A DNA stretch of 64,000 nt from NCBI RefSeq assembly GCF_023856365.1, contig NC_064544.1, positions 25,582,399 to 25,646,398 on the forward strand, written 5' to 3'. Position 1 is the first letter of the stretch, and every line of letters begins with the position of its first letter. Positions 46,360 through 58,138 of this stretch are shown here, piece after piece. The position numbers and the translations under genes are program-made. The notes under the pieces are model-generated. The model saw nothing but the letters and a program-made list of their open reading frames with translations. It did not search any database and was not told the DNA's origin. The DNA is from Brienomyrus brachyistius. Lineage: Eukaryota > Chordata > Actinopteri > Osteoglossiformes > Mormyridae.

Positions 46360-46935
46360 AGTTTTGTGCGTGCATGCGTGCCTGCATGTGTGCATGCCTG
46401 TGTAAGTACCTACCTGTCTGCGTGCCTGTGTACATGTCTGCCTGTGTGAGTGCATGCGTGCTTGTGTGGGTGCGTGCATTCCTGTGTAAGTACCTACCTG
46501 TCTGCGCGCCTGTGTGTGTCCGTGTGTGTGCCTGCCTGTGTGTATATGTCTGTGTGTGTGCATGCCTCTGTGCATGCCTGTGCTTGCGTGCCTGTGTCCG
46601 TGCATTCCTGTGTGCTTGTATGCACCTGTGTCTCTGTGTGTCCTTGCATGCATGGGTGCCTCTGAGTGCCTGTGAGCCTACCTGTGTCTGTGCCTGCCTA
46701 TGTGTGTGTGTGTCTGCGTGCGTGCCTGTGTGCGTACATTTGTGCGTGCCTATGTGTGTGTGTGCCTGCCTGTGTGCGTGTGTGCTTGACTGTTTGGAGG
46801 AGTGCCTTTATGCATGTGTGCATACTTGCCTGTCTGTGTTCGCGCGCGCTTGCCTGTCTGCCTGCCTACTTACATGCCTGCCTACTTACATGCCTGCCTA
46901 CTTACATGCCTGCCTACTTACATGCCTGCCTGTGT
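46360..46935. repeat. TG-rich low-complexity tract
   Basis: Variants of CCTGTGTGCGTGCCTGCC and CTACTTACATGCCTGC recur for nearly 600 bases, probably expanded from the CA-rich part of the adjacent SINE. Long Cys-rich ORFs across it are composition artefacts. Confidence 0.9.
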
Positions 46936-47195
46936 GCACCATTCACACTCATGGTCAACTTGTTAACTCCAATTAACCGCAGTATGTTCCCAGAGGCGGG
47001 TGGCACGGTGATGCAGTGGTTAGCGCTTTCGCCTCACACCTCTGGGATTTGGGTTTAAATGCGGCCCTGAACAGGAGAAGCCCCTGCGGCCCTGAACAGG
47101 AGAAGCAGTTTCAGAAGATGGATGGTTGGATGGTCCCAGAGTTGTGAGACAACAGTGCTAACCACTGCACCACTGTGCCATCCCCATGTATGGGA
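46936..47195. mobile_element. Nested SINE pair
   Basis: A minus-strand SINE body (CCAATTAACCGCAGTATG...) is split at about 46992 by a short plus-strand SINE (GGCACGGTGATGCAGTGG to GATGGATGGTTGGATGG, about 46998-47128). It resumes as GTCCCAGAGTTGTGAG... to 47195. The inner copy is a short form lacking most of the body. Confidence 0.7.
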
Positions 47196-47644
47196 TATAT
47201 AGGAGAAAACCTGTTACAGTTATCCAGTGTGTAACATGTCAAATCATATGACCCAGCCTGTTCCTAAAGGGGACTCGAGAGATTCTGAGTTTAAGAGCCA
47301 ATAAGGCACAGTTTAAGTCTCTGTAGTGTAAAAATAATGTAACAACAAACAGTTCTATCAACCTGTATGAAGCATATGCAAAATCAATGAACAATGCAAA
47401 AATAAGTGTAACTGTCCTGCACTATGTAGCGTATAGTATAGTCATATATACTTAGTCAGTTAATTTTTAATTAGTTACAATTTTGATACAAATTACTATA
47501 CATTTTAGAAGAAAAATGTTCTATCTATAATTTCTCATGTGTCAGTAATGGCTGGCTGCTTTTGCCAGGTTCCATGTATAAAGTAAATAAGGCTGAATTT
47601 TACTTAAATATATGTAGTGCTGATATTAGGAAGAACCATCATTC
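47196..47644. other. Unassigned AT-rich sequence
   Basis: No supported feature. Confidence 0.5.
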
Positions 47645-50445
47645 TTTAGAATTCCACATCCTTTTAAGTTTGGTTCTAATTGTGGTTGAGGAATACCTTC
47701 TCTTAGCATCCAAGAGATAGCTTCATTTTCGATTTTGTATTTGTCGCTCCCTCGCTCAGACCTTTGTTCTGTAAACTGCTGTTCAATACTCTCAGCTGTA
47801 AGCTTTTCGTTGATCTTTGTAAATACCGTTCTGAATACGCCTGGATGGCTCTGGATAGCATCCAGTAGTCCACAGCTACGAAGCCCATCCTGGAACCTAT
47901 AAAAAATTTTGATACATTGATCAAAAGAGAAAAAAAACATCCACTAATTTTGAATGCCCTATAAACTTTGAACATGGATAATACATGATGAGGAACATGC
48001 CTTTCAAAGTGTTTCCTTATCCTGAAGGACAAACCAATTAATGACGTCTTGCACCACTTCATTTTTATTACTGACAGAGATGCTTCGCAGACATCCAGCC
48101 AGCATCAGGTGGGTCTCACATCTTTCAACAGCTTTGTTCAGGTTTTTCTTAAACTCTGAAGCCACAACTTGACACTGGATTGAAAACATTTATTTTTACA
48201 GTGAATTATTTGTTCATGCAAACATTAATATCAAGCTTTTCAAATGCACATGAGCATAAAGAGAACTGACAAAACGTACTAAAGAATACGTAAACATTGC
48301 TATAAACACCATTTTAAAATTGTACAGCAGTCTGAAATGCAATTATTCACGTTCTTCCCCTACCTCTGACAGCAAGCTTTTTAATTCATGATCATGAATG
48401 TCCTCAATGTCTGCACTTTCTGCACCTGACACTATGGCTTGATACAAGACTGGAGCAAAGAAACGTGGGGATGGTCCTCCTTGAACTATGTCCATTGCAA
48501 TCAACTCTCCTGCATAAAAGTAGCTGTTTTCTTTTAAAGCTACCAGAGAAAGATGAGAAATCATGCAATTACATTCTCAACAGTAACCAAAGCCTGACAT
48601 ATATATGAAATGTTTGATGGTTTCCCTCTGCAACACTTACACACATATATGGCACTCCAAAACTCGCTGGTAGTCAGAACCTGTGAACACTGGGCTCTGC
48701 CTTATATGTTGAAATGCAAGTCTGAAGAACTCCCTCATTGGGCCACCCATATAAACTGCTTCTACAGAATTTCCCTCATAAGTGAATTTGGCATCAATTC
48801 TCTTTCTGGCAGAGAAATTTGGTCTCCTCATTGTGCGGACAGCACCATCCTAAATGTTCTTCCGGTTGATGTTGAAGCGAAGAGCTTCATCCTTATCAAT
48901 ATTCCTTTTGCAGCATCTGCAAGACATCCTGCAGCCTGAAAAGACAGTCACACAACCAAACATAAAAAAACACTACATAACAAAATTGCGACATTTGAAC
49001 ATTAAACTCACTTGACATTTCTATCAATGACTCTTCTATAGCTCGACTGATTTGTTCATCCTCTGACTCACTCACATCAGAGCAAACAAGGTCCAAATAG
49101 TCCCTGAAAAAATTTGCTCATTTGAGGTTGTTCTTACATTTTCTATCTTTCTGAGACCTCATTTACATTAATCATACCTGTATGTACAAACAGATGGACT
49201 TTCTGTGTCTATAACAGTGGAAGTTAAAATCTGCGGGGTGATATCAGCTTGGATGTTAGCTAGTGATTGTGAAGTACAAGGTGCTTCCTCTGCCTGGCAT
49301 CTGGTATCTGGCTGTTGGTTTTGCTTTACAAGAAGAAGAATATAAAGACATTTTCATTTAAATGATACATTAAAATCACTCAGCATACATCTAAATACTT
49401 TAACAAATGCTCAGCGAGTTTTAAAGTCCATTTAACACACATTGAAATAATGTCTCAGGTGATGCAAGACAAAAAAAGTCTAAATCATGTATTTTACCTT
49501 GAGCACTGTTCAACATGCTGAACTAGAGACTGCATGGGAATATAATTTCTACAGGTCTGACATTTTTCCAGCACCAATGCTTGGCCCTTAAGGTAGAAAG
49601 CATAACAGTTAAACACAGCATAATACAAACAAGACATATGTAAATCTCTGAACATAACTCTATTTAGTAATTATTTGTAGTAGTTTAAAGAAATTGAAGA
49701 TATTTCGTAGGAGAAGTGAGATGCTTTCATGAAACATTTACAAGTGTACAAAAAAGGCAAGATTTTTTGTGACTAACCTCATTAAGCTTACACAATCCAT
49801 CTGTGCTTATGCTAACTTGGACGGAGTGGACGGATATAGTCGACTGCCTGATTCAAACCACTCTCTGTTCTAAGGTATTTCACGCTATATCCATTGGGTG
49901 GTATTGGCAGAGGTTCCAAATATATTGATCTAAAACATGCCAAAATTTGAAATCCTCCAGAAGTATTAAGTGGTGGATAAGCTGCATACAGGACATCTCA
50001 GAGGTCTTTGTAATTGCCATTTTTATCTGGGAATGTTATTCGCTTCCTACCTAGGCCACAGTTCTGTAAATGACTATGTTCTTCTGGCAAAGGATGGACA
50101 TCTTTTTCCGCAAAACAGAAGAAGTCATGTGTCCATGACTCTGTTGTTATACTTGCTCTCTATTTCACCCTTTGGTATGGGTCCCTTTGTCCTCTTAAAA
50201 CGGTCATACAACTGGAACAGCTGGACTAGATTTCTTTCAATCTGGTCCTGTCTAGATGTGTTAAATTCAGAATGTGCAACAAGTGCAGAAAGACTGGCTG
50301 AGGTTGACACCCCAGGTGTTTGATTTGACACCAGTGATGTCGCTTCTGCTACAACTATGTCTGAATTTTCAGACTGTCTCATTAATATCCTTGCAGCTTG
50401 ATGCAGAAGTCTGGCTAACTTTGGAGACTCGCCACTGGGAAAAAA
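47645..50445 (-). pseudogene. HECT-type E3 ubiquitin ligase (G2E3-like) pseudogene
   Basis: Exon-like blocks on the minus strand in order: 50440-49800 (GESPKLARLLHQAARILM ... LQLYDRFKRTKGPIP-type region, then GLGRKRITFPDKNG); 49587-49500 (a C2HC finger, CQTCRNYIPMQSLVQHVEQC); about 49320-49190; 49101-49010 (a ubiquitin-interacting motif, EDEQISRAIEESLIEM); 48937-48640 (DGAVRTMRRPNF, VYMGGPMREFFRLAF, start of the HECT fold); 48550-48365 (GELIAMDIVQGGPSPRFF); 48190-48014; and 47900-47645. The family attaches ubiquitin through a Cys in the last HECT lobe; that lobe is absent here. There is an extra base near 50130 (shift before THDFFCFAEK), an in-frame TGA near 49998, a shift near 48910 and TAG at about 48853. 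Splice sites survive at most blocks. Confidence 0.8.
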
Positions 50446-50699
50446 TGCACAATACAGTATGTACTCAGTTATCCAGACATAATTAGTCTAATGTCTGTTT
50501 CAGCAAAGAGTAGCTGTAACTGGTGATTGTGATCTCACACACTACTAAAACAAAAGTTTAACGAATAATATAGCATTAATAAAATAATGTCATATTAAAG
50601 TGAAAAAAGTACTTTTAAATCACATAGCTTTCTAAATTTTAACGTCAAGATATAGCAAGTTCGACCCAATGAAAAACATAACTTCTAAATACTAAGAAG

Positions 50700-51870
50700 T
50701 GCAGGGTGCTGACTACTTGTCATCTACTTAGATTTCCAAAAGGCTTTTGATGTTGTCCCCCACAAGAGGCTCCTACTTAAACTCAAAGTGACAGGTATTT
50801 TAGGTACCGTAGCCACCTGGATTGATAACTGGTTAACAGATAGGAAACAGCGAGTAGTTATAAGAGGCACAATGTCACAGTGGGCTTGCGTTCATAGTGG
50901 GGTACCGCAGGGTTCGATTTTAGGACCACTATTGTTCCTAATTTACATAAATGATATGGATACCAATATATACAGTAAACTGGTGAAATTTGCAGATGAC
51001 ACCAAGGTGGGTGGTGTAGCAGATACTGAATTAGTGGCTCAGCAGCTACAGCGGGATCTTGATTTAATTAGTGACTGGGCCGATACCTGGCAGATGAAAT
51101 TTAACGTCGATAAATGTAAGGTACTCCATCTAGGGAGCAGAAATATAAAGTACAGGTATTTCATGGGTGTCACTGAAATAAAGGTAGCTGATCATGAGAA
51201 AGACCTTGGTGTGTATGTTGATGCTTCCATGTCCCATTCTCGCCAGTGTGGGGAAGCAATAAAAAAGGCCAATAGGATGTTGGGGTATATCTCCAGGTGT
51301 GTGGAGTTTAAGTCAAGGGAGGTAATGCTAAGATTATACAATTCCTTGGTGAGACCTCACCTAGAATATTGTGTGCAGGTTTGGTCACCATATCTTAAAA
51401 AGGACATTGTGGCCTTAGAAAAGGTGCAGCGTAGGGCTACAAAAATGATTCCTGGTCTTAGAGGAATGTCATACGAGGAACGGTTACTTGAGATAAATCT
51501 GTTCAGTCTCAAGCAAAGGAGATTGAGGGGGGACATGATCTAGGTATATAAGATTCTAACAGGTTTGGATGCTGTTCAACCAAATAGTTACTTCAGCATT
51601 AGTTTAAATACACGAACTCGTGGCCATAGGTGGAAATTAGCGGGAGAACATTTCAAGCTGGATTTAAGGAAGCACTTCTTTACGCAGCGTGTAGTCAGAG
51701 TATGGAATAGCCTTCCTGATAATGTAGTGCAAGCTGAATCCTTGGGTTCCTTTAAATCAGAGCTAGATAAGATTTTAACGACTCTGAGCTATTAGTTTAG
51801 TTCTCCCCAAGCGAGCTTGATGGGCCGAATGGCCTCCTCTCGTTTGTATAGTTCTTATGTTCTTATGTTC
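50700..51870 (+). mobile_element. CR1-like LINE, 5'-truncated, reverse transcriptase to 3' end
   Basis: The frame opens in RT motif 3 (YLDFQKAFDVVPHKRLL) and continues WIDNWLTDRKQRVVI, HSGVPQGSILGPLLF, KFADDTKVGG, KDLGVYVDASMSHSRQC, LVRPHLEYCVQVWSP and ERVQRRATKMI-type sequence. One TAG at 51541-51543 interrupts it before VYKILTGLD, and the frame then runs to 51795. The 3' end has GATGGGCCGAATGGCCTCC and the octamer TTCTTATG repeated, as CR1 elements have. The catalytic FADD is intact; the 5' truncation makes it inactive. Confidence 0.88.
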
Positions 51871-52676
51871 TGATTACTTCTGTTGCTTAGTTCGATGTTA
51901 TTTTATTTCCAGGTGTGATGTGCCGAGTATGAAGCTATTCGCCGCATTATAAGTATGAAAAGAAGACAGAATATCAAAAATATCGAGGCAGAATTAATTC
52001 AACAAAGTATCAAAAATATTATTCAAGAAAATGAAACACTTCTTGCGACTGAAGGCGTCTGTCGTCGAAAAGCGAAGCATTACTGTCGCCTTTAAATCAT
52101 GTCACATTTGCGACGTTTTACAGGAGGTAGTTAATCTTAACTTCAGGTTTGTCTGTAAAATATCATTATAAACAAGTAATGTGAGTTTTCAGTTTGCTTA
52201 AAGCAAGATAAATGAAGTTACACTTCCTTTAAAATGAAAGATTACAATCCGTGGCAGAGGGGCAGTTTGCAGCACAACACCGGCATTAAACATCAGCATA
52301 ATTAAAGCCAAACTAAATGAGTTTAGCGTCATTCGGTAATTACATAGCACAATTATATAACTTAATACATACATATAATGTAAGGACTTCCATATATTGC
52401 TGACCAGGAAAAACTTTAAGTTCTAACACGCTGTCAGCGCGTGCCTCGGTGTCCCCACAGTGCACCCACAGCCCTTTGCATGCACCGGTGCGCCCTTAAA
52501 ACTGCAGGAGCCTTCTTACAGGCATGATTTTTATGATCGCGCATTGCATTTGTTTGACTTTATTAGGCTAAAACTTTTGTTCTAACTCAGACTTTCAGTT
52601 TCATGATGCAGGCCCCAGGTGCTACACAGTTAATGGTCCCTGAGTGCACCACAGCTTTCGCTATAAAACAATCTCT
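51871..52676. other. Unassigned sequence
   Basis: AT-rich with no supported exon or repeat border. Confidence 0.5.
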
Positions 52677-53565
52677 CTACAGCCATATTTGGGGGCTGCC
52701 ACAGGGGTGGCCAGAGGTTTCCAAGGAGGGATGTGGCCGCCCCTTGGAGGCGCCCTTGACATTAAGAGGTGGGGAGATACAGTATATTGTCACACTGGGC
52801 CTCCTGACCCTTTGGGCCAGTAAGGCCAGTGTCTCTCTCCGGTAGGCGATCACCTCTTTATGGTGTCTTTCATACTGCTCCATCAGGGCTGCCGGTTCCT
52901 CCCGGATGCCCCTCAGAACAGATATTTTTTCCACCTTCAGACCTGAGGAGCTCTTCACTACATTGGCAGCGAATGTTTCTGCACCAGTGGGCTTGAGTGC
53001 GTGGGGGGAAGGAGGGGCGTGTGGTGACAAGGAAGCAGGATGGTTGGGGTTTGGTGATCTACCAGACTGAAAGGTATTCTGGGGACTCAGGGGACAGTGT
53101 CGCCCTGATGTAGAGGGGCCTATAGGAGGGATGGCTGATGTAGAGGAGCCAGGTGTGGAGGTGCCACACATTGAGGAACCCTGGTGATCACACTACAGGG
53201 GGACAAATGTTGGTGGGCCAAGAGGAAGTGGCTGGGGAGTAGAAAGCACAGATGTCTGGGAGGTGGGTAGACTACAGAGATTTATGCACCCCGGGACTCC
53301 CTCAAGTGCTTCTGAGATCTAGGATGGCCAATACTCGGTCCTCCCCAGGAGTGAGAGAATGCAGACTGGTGCTCCCCCCAGCCCACCTCACCTGCTCCCT
53401 CCAGAGTGCTGCAACCATCCTTTTGGTGATGCTGACATCGTCCCTGCACTTCCTCCTCATACCCTCTGCCAGGCGGCAGCAGCCATGGCCCGCAGAATGT
53501 ATCTTTTTTCTTTCATCTCCTGCTATATATTTTCCTGATATATATTTGTCTTTTGCAAAGTGCAT
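52677..53565 (-). pseudogene. Unrecognised ORF pair, probably a decayed repeat-borne gene
   Basis: Two open stretches lie in different minus-strand frames. 53565-53302 (87 codons) has RRKCRDDVSITKRMVAALWR and SLTPGEDRVLAILD. 53171-52677 (164 codons) has a Ser/Pro-rich start, then GLKVEKISVLRGIREEP and MEQYERHHKEVIAYRRE with helical character. Composition and motif-like regularity suggest once-coding sequence, with a frameshift or an intron between. I do not recognise the family. Confidence 0.4.
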
Positions 53566-54348
53566 CGTGGTATAGGAAACGTACCCCAGAGCAGGACTTC
53601 AGACTAAACCATTTTCGGGAAGGGTAGGTGTGCTTGGGGTGAAAAAACTTTACATTAACTGGTGAGATAGATTAATTTTATCTGTACTTTTTTGAATATG
53701 AAGAATTATATTATTTTGGGGGATATCTCCCTATTTTACTGCTGGAGGGAGCCCCTCCCCCCAAATTTATGCCTGACCCACAAACCCACACACTGTTCAC
53801 AGATGAGAACAGCGCAGACCCTGCACGGTCATGTTTGGCAACTCCTTCCAATTTTATAGCCCAAACCAGGAGTAAAAGATGTCGAAAATCAGACCCTTCA
53901 TAAACTTTTCTATCTTCAATGATACTCCATAATGCTGCTTAAAATGAAGCAATGCACGCACAAGTTAAAGCTCTTTTCGTTTTAATGAATGAGGAAAGAA
54001 ATAGTTTTGGATAAAGAAATGAATTAGTCTTTTTTTTCCATGTGAGCATCCTCCTGCAGCCTTTAAATATGGAAAAGTGGCTGATGGATGGACTTCTGAG
54101 TGAAACTCATTACCCCAAATTTTCTTAAATTGGCTTATATATTTACAACATGGTGACTGCAACAATAATACACCTACGACTGTGGTGTTCTACCTAGAGC
54201 ACCACTAGAGGGAGCTCACACATTCTATTGTACTTGCCACAGTAACAACAGTGATGTATAGGAACAGTTAGAAGCCGGTAATTTATATATAAAAAATGTA
54301 ATTTCATTAATCTGAATGGGTGGGCCCAGCTGTCAATCCCACCCAGGC
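53566..54348. other. Unassigned sequence
   Basis: No supported feature. Confidence 0.5.
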
Positions 54349-54770
54349 CTATCCATAGCTCCGCCTCTGTGTCAGTCCATCTCTTTGCAGTCCAAGTTGT
54401 ACATCTACCAATCTGGACAGCACATTTACAACCGTTCTGTTTCGGTGGTTATATTTAAGGAATGTCACATTAGTAAATTCACGCTTTACATGAACATCTG
54501 AAATGGGCAGAGACAAAATCTGCAGTACAGGCAGACCAATGTCTTTAAAACTCCTTTTTCCTTCAGCACCCTCATACTGCAAAACCTCAATCCAAAGTTC
54601 TCCATGTTGTTCATCTCTGTGAAACTGCAACAGGAGAGCTCTCTCCACTGGTTTTCTAATTCACCAAGGGAACAGGAAAGGCCCTCTTTTGGTAGGCTGC
54701 CTACTGCAGGTAATCTTACCCGGGGATGTAGCATCTCCAGCTTACTCAAGTGACTCTGGAAGTCGCATTT
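54349..54770 (-). pseudogene. hAT-type transposase C-terminal fragment
   Basis: Minus-strand frames give ELENQWRELSCCSFTEMNN, then in the next frame EVLQYEGAEGKRSFKDIG, LPVLQILSLPISDVHVKREF and VTFLKYNHRNRTVVNVLSRL. The 'LSLPISN..VER.FS' pattern is the hAT dimerisation region; here the key residues have drifted (DVHVKREF). A frame change near 54600 and the lack of a catalytic core mark it as a relic. Confidence 0.6.
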
Positions 54771-54904
54771 GATACTGTGTCCAGAAGCAGTCCATGCTGC
54801 GCTTAGGAATGACGTCTGTTTCAGTGTAGAATTGACTGTAAATTCCTAGCAAAAAAAACTGCCAGAAAAGTATTGCAAAATTGCTGTTAATCACTGTAAA
54901 ACCC

Positions 54905-55040
54905 CCAGCTCCATGGGTGTCCCTACAGGTGGCTGCCCTTTGCTGCCAGGCTTGCTGTCACCTTCGTCTGTGCCCATGTGTCAAGTAGGGCAAAATGGGG
55001 TAGGTGAAAATAGAATTTCCCCAAGGGGAGTAACAAATTA
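54905..55040 (+). mobile_element. 3' fragment of the (TTA)n-type SINE family
   Basis: CAGCTCCATGGGTGTCCCTACAGGTGGCTGCCCTT and AATAGAATTTCCCCAAGGGGAGTAA match the second half of the SINE at 45260-45508 in diverged form. The head is missing. Confidence 0.6.
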
Positions 55041-55744
55041 CAGCAATTGTCTTTTTTAAACAGAAAAATAACAATTAACTGTAATCTAGTTTAAAATGTT
55101 ATCATGTATTCTATTCAAATTATTGAAGTTACCTGGCAACTGGAATTGGCAAATACTATTGATTCCAATGAAACATTTGAAACCACAAAATCACATGAAG
55201 AAAACGTACGCTGACCGTTACTGAAACGACCTGGTATCTGTTTCATACCTCACTTTACAACACACAGGACTTTTTAACAATTTAAAGGCACAAGTTATTT
55301 TACATCATGGCCAAGCCACCTTTGCTAGTTTAATGGCAGAAAAATAGTCAAAGCCAGGCGTCTGGTCCACAAGGGATGTACTCAGTCACTGCTGTGTTTA
55401 TGGTTTAAACATGCTATAAACTAATTTTTTCTAACATTTTCTTTAAGAGCTAGGTGCACTTGCACCTTGGTGGATTGCTATTATATTTGTGGATTTGCCA
55501 GGTAGAAGAAAAGAATGCTTCTCTACAGAGATACAGAAACAAATCTGCTTGTACACAATGTGAAAGCGTTTGAGCAGACCATCTACAACAACAGCAGGAT
55601 TCCACCAAAGTAGAGGTCTGCATTCCCGTAGAATCCATGGCAATTAAGTGCAGGGCAGGACAAACTTTCATTTTTGAATGCAGGAGCACAAGGGAAGTGA
55701 CTGATATGCTCGCAGTAAAAAGAATGAAACAAGTGCTTTTTGTT
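55041..55744. other. Unassigned sequence
   Basis: A pair of minus-strand ORFs (55767-55443) have no recognisable motif. Nothing else is supported. Confidence 0.45.
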
Positions 55745-55975
55745 ATCAAACAATTATTTATTTGCATGAGTAAATAGAAAATTACACAACAAAGTATAGC
55801 ACGATATCACAACATTACATTGTCTCAAAGCGCTTTAGAGCACCCCCACCCAAAGCCCCCAGTGAGTAAGCCATAGGCGACAGTGGCAAGGAAAAACTCC
55901 CTAGAAGGAAGAAACCTTGGGAGGCACCAGACTCAAAGGGGAAGCCCAAACCTCCAGGGGCCGGCAGGGAGAGTG
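55745..55975 (-). mobile_element. L2-type LINE 3' UTR fragment
   Basis: CATTGTCTCAAAGCGCTTTAGAG, GGCAAGGAAAAACTCCCTAGAAGG and AAGAAACCTTGGGAGGCACCAG are blocks I know from the 3' regions of abundant fish L2-type elements. No ORF is left. The strand is inferred from the A/T-rich end at 55745. Confidence 0.55.
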
Positions 55976-56034
55976 AAAAACACACACATCAGATAACTGC
56001 AACAGGTATTCTTCTACATATCCTATACATATGC

Positions 56035-56225
56035 ATGGTACAGTGGTTAGCACTGTTGCCTCACACCTCTGGGAACATTTATCCATTTTCTAAAACCGCT
56101 TCTCCTGTTCAGGGATGTGGGGATCAATTTGCCTTTTGGAACAGGCGGTCAGATGGATCCCAGAGGCTACAGGCACGAGGCAGGGAACAACCCAGGATGG
56201 GACACCAACCCATCACAGGGCAGGC
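56035..56225. mobile_element. Composite SINE (plus head joined to minus tail half)
   Basis: The plus-strand head TGGTACAGTGGTTAGCACTG runs to CTCTGGGAACA and is then joined to ATCCATTTTCTAAAACCGC, the minus-orientation tail half of the same family (AACAACCCAGGATGGGACACC). It is either a nested insertion or a recombined pair. The CA-rich tract that follows grew from this copy. Confidence 0.65.
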
Positions 56226-56583
56226 TCACACACACAGATCATTCACACACACACACACAAACACAAAAACTCACCATTCATTCACACACCATTCATAAAC
56301 ACCATTCACACACCAGTCACTCACACAGCATTCACTCACACACACACCATTCATAAACACCATTCACACAGCATTCACTCACACACACCATTCATAAACA
56401 CCAGACACACACCAGTCACTCACACACCATTCACTCCCCATTCACACACACATAGACCATTCACATACACCATATACTCACACACACCATTCACTCACAC
56501 ACGCCATTACCACTCACACTCACTCACACATGCCATTACCTCACACACGCCATTACCACTCACACTCACTCACACATGCCATT

Positions 56584-56637
<54 letters not shown>

Positions 56638-56700
56638 ACTTACACACACCATTCACACCCATCATTACCAAACACACTCACATACCATTGACATATACCA
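56226..56700. repeat. CA-rich minisatellite and (CA)n
   Basis: Variants of CACACACCATTCATAAACAC and CACGCCATTACCACTCACA recur, with a pure (CA)n run at about 56589-56634. It abuts the C-terminal end of the minus-strand gene. Confidence 0.9.
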
Positions 56701-57484
56701 CATTCCCATTTGATGTGGACACCTTCACACTGCCTGCTTCTAGATTATTTATGTTCAGGTGTTCCACTAATAATTTGTCCACTTTAGTTCCAGCAATTTC
56801 CCAATTAAGAGCATTCAGCTGGAATTCACTGTCTACAACCTCTATCTCCACATCCATAATTTCCAATTCAAATTCTGAATTAAAACCCCTCTCTGCAGTC
56901 TCCTCCAATTTGACCTCTCCAATTTGTATTTCGACAATTTCAAATTTATCATTTACACCATCTAGCTCAAACTGGCAGAGGTCGACCACTACGGCTCCTA
57001 TTTTCAGCCTGTCTTGGTGGTCATCTGCAGGCTTTATGGAGACTGTCCTTTCATTTAACAGAAAAACCTCTAATCCATGCATGTCTAACCCCTTATCCCT
57101 CCCAGGCTGGTTGATGGGTGGAGTTGCTGGGGAGCACTCTCCTTCTTCACCCCAGCAGATGATCTCATCCCACTTGTCCCAGGCTGCCCAATACACATCA
57201 TCCGTCCAGCTAACTGCCTTGGCAATTGGCTTTCGGGTGTGTGACACGATGGAACGGTCAGCCTGGTCAGAGGGTGATTCTGCTGGGGAGCACAGCTCTT
57301 CCTCATCTTCCCAGTCAATCACTTCCATCCACTTGTCCCAAGTTGCCCAGTATCGATCGTTGCTCCAGCTGACAGCTTTTGCAATTCGTTTGTTTCTGAA
57401 TGAGGAAAAACACACAAGCAATACAATAGAGCTGTCAGTCACTCCTGGCACATGGAATTCAGTTCTGCACTGACACCTTCGCAA
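56678..57484 (-). CDS. Unrecognised protein with two Trp-rich acidic repeats (last exon)
   Basis: I do not recognise this gene. The frame is open for 268 codons. A strong acceptor (TGTGTGTTTTTCCTCATTCAG) at about 57396 suggests the true exon starts at NKRIAKAVSW rather than at the upstream Met. Two tandem modules of about 50 residues follow: IAKAVSWSNDRYWATWDKWM then EVIDW...ELCSPAESP, and IAKAVSWTDDVYWAAWDKWD then EIICW...ECSPATPP. The rest is acidic with short alternating hydrophobic repeats (VEIQIGEVKLEE; MDVEIEVVDSEFQLN). No signal peptide or membrane segment is visible. The last few codons come from the CA-rich tract, so the natural C-terminus is probably lost. The fragment at 45.5 kb is a paralogue. 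Confidence 0.6.
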   Translation of the reverse strand: MRRCQCRTEFHVPGVTDSSIVLLVCFSSFRNKRIAKAVSWSNDRYWATWDKWMEVIDWEDEEELCSPAESPSDQADRSIVSHTRKPIAKAVSWTDDVYWAAWDKWDEIICWGEEGECSPATPPINQPGRDKGLDMHGLEVFLLNERTVSIKPADDHQDRLKIGAVVVDLCQFELDGVNDKFEIVEIQIGEVKLEETAERGFNSEFELEIMDVEIEVVDSEFQLNALNWEIAGTKVDKLLVEHLNINNLEAGSVKVSTSNGNVVYVNGM

Positions 57485-57529
57485 TGAACAACTGCATTAT
57501 AGCATAGGAAACTAGTTAACTTTCACATA

Positions 57530-58075
57530 CAATTTACATATAATCAAGAAAGAAGCCTGGAACAATTTTAAATTTTACTAAATGGCAATATACTGATTTT
57601 AGTCACCAAACAAACTTTTCAGGTCTTGCTTCACTACTTTTATCTGTGTTTGTTGCAATACATCTGCCCTCTCCTGGTCTGCTGGAATATCATTGCTGTA
57701 GGCAGCACTGAGCGCAACCACCCGCATCCTCTTCCGAATGCAACATGAAAGCGCGGGAAAGCGCACGTGCAAAAGTGAAATATCATCTAGACTTTGCGGC
57801 ACAGGAAACTAGCCGACTTGCACATAAAATTTAAATATAACCAACACAGTAGCCCGCAACAATATTCACTTTATTTAAAAGCAATGAACTAATTTACTCA
57901 CAAGCAAGCGCAATTATTTACTTAAGCGCAGTAAAGCGCACGCGGAAAAGCGAAATATCAACTACACTTTGCGCATAAAATTTAAATATAATTAACATTG
58001 TACCCCGGAACAAAATCACTTTATTTAAAAGCAATATACTGACTTTACTCACCAAACATATTTTAATATACATGC
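57530..58075. repeat. Three tandem diverged copies of a roughly 200-bp unit upstream of the unrecognised gene
   Basis: The block ATAAAATTTAAATATAA..AACA...CGGAACAA...ACTTTA.TTAAAAGCAAT.TACTGA.TTTACTCACC occurs at about 57524-57605, 57822-57905 and 57965-58055. The segment AAGCGCACG..AAAAG.GAAATATCA occurs at 57758 and 57936. The unit includes the ORF 57802-57599 (ending VVKQDLKSLFGD), a candidate upstream exon whose phase does not join 57396 directly. Confidence 0.7.
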
Positions 58076-58138
58076 AAATTTGACAGATACTAAATAAGAA
58101 AAATTATCCGATAAAATGGGAGCAGAAAAGCAACGTAC

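Noticed and set aside
46374..46976. 200-codon Cys-rich ORF resembling a metallothionein or keratin-associated protein
   Set aside because: It is a direct readout of TG/TGCC low-complexity DNA; other frames give similar biased peptides.
56115..57473. 452-codon plus-strand ORF
   Set aside because: The first half is CA-repeat (His/Thr-rich) and the second half is antisense to the better-supported minus-strand gene, which has a splice acceptor and a paralogue.
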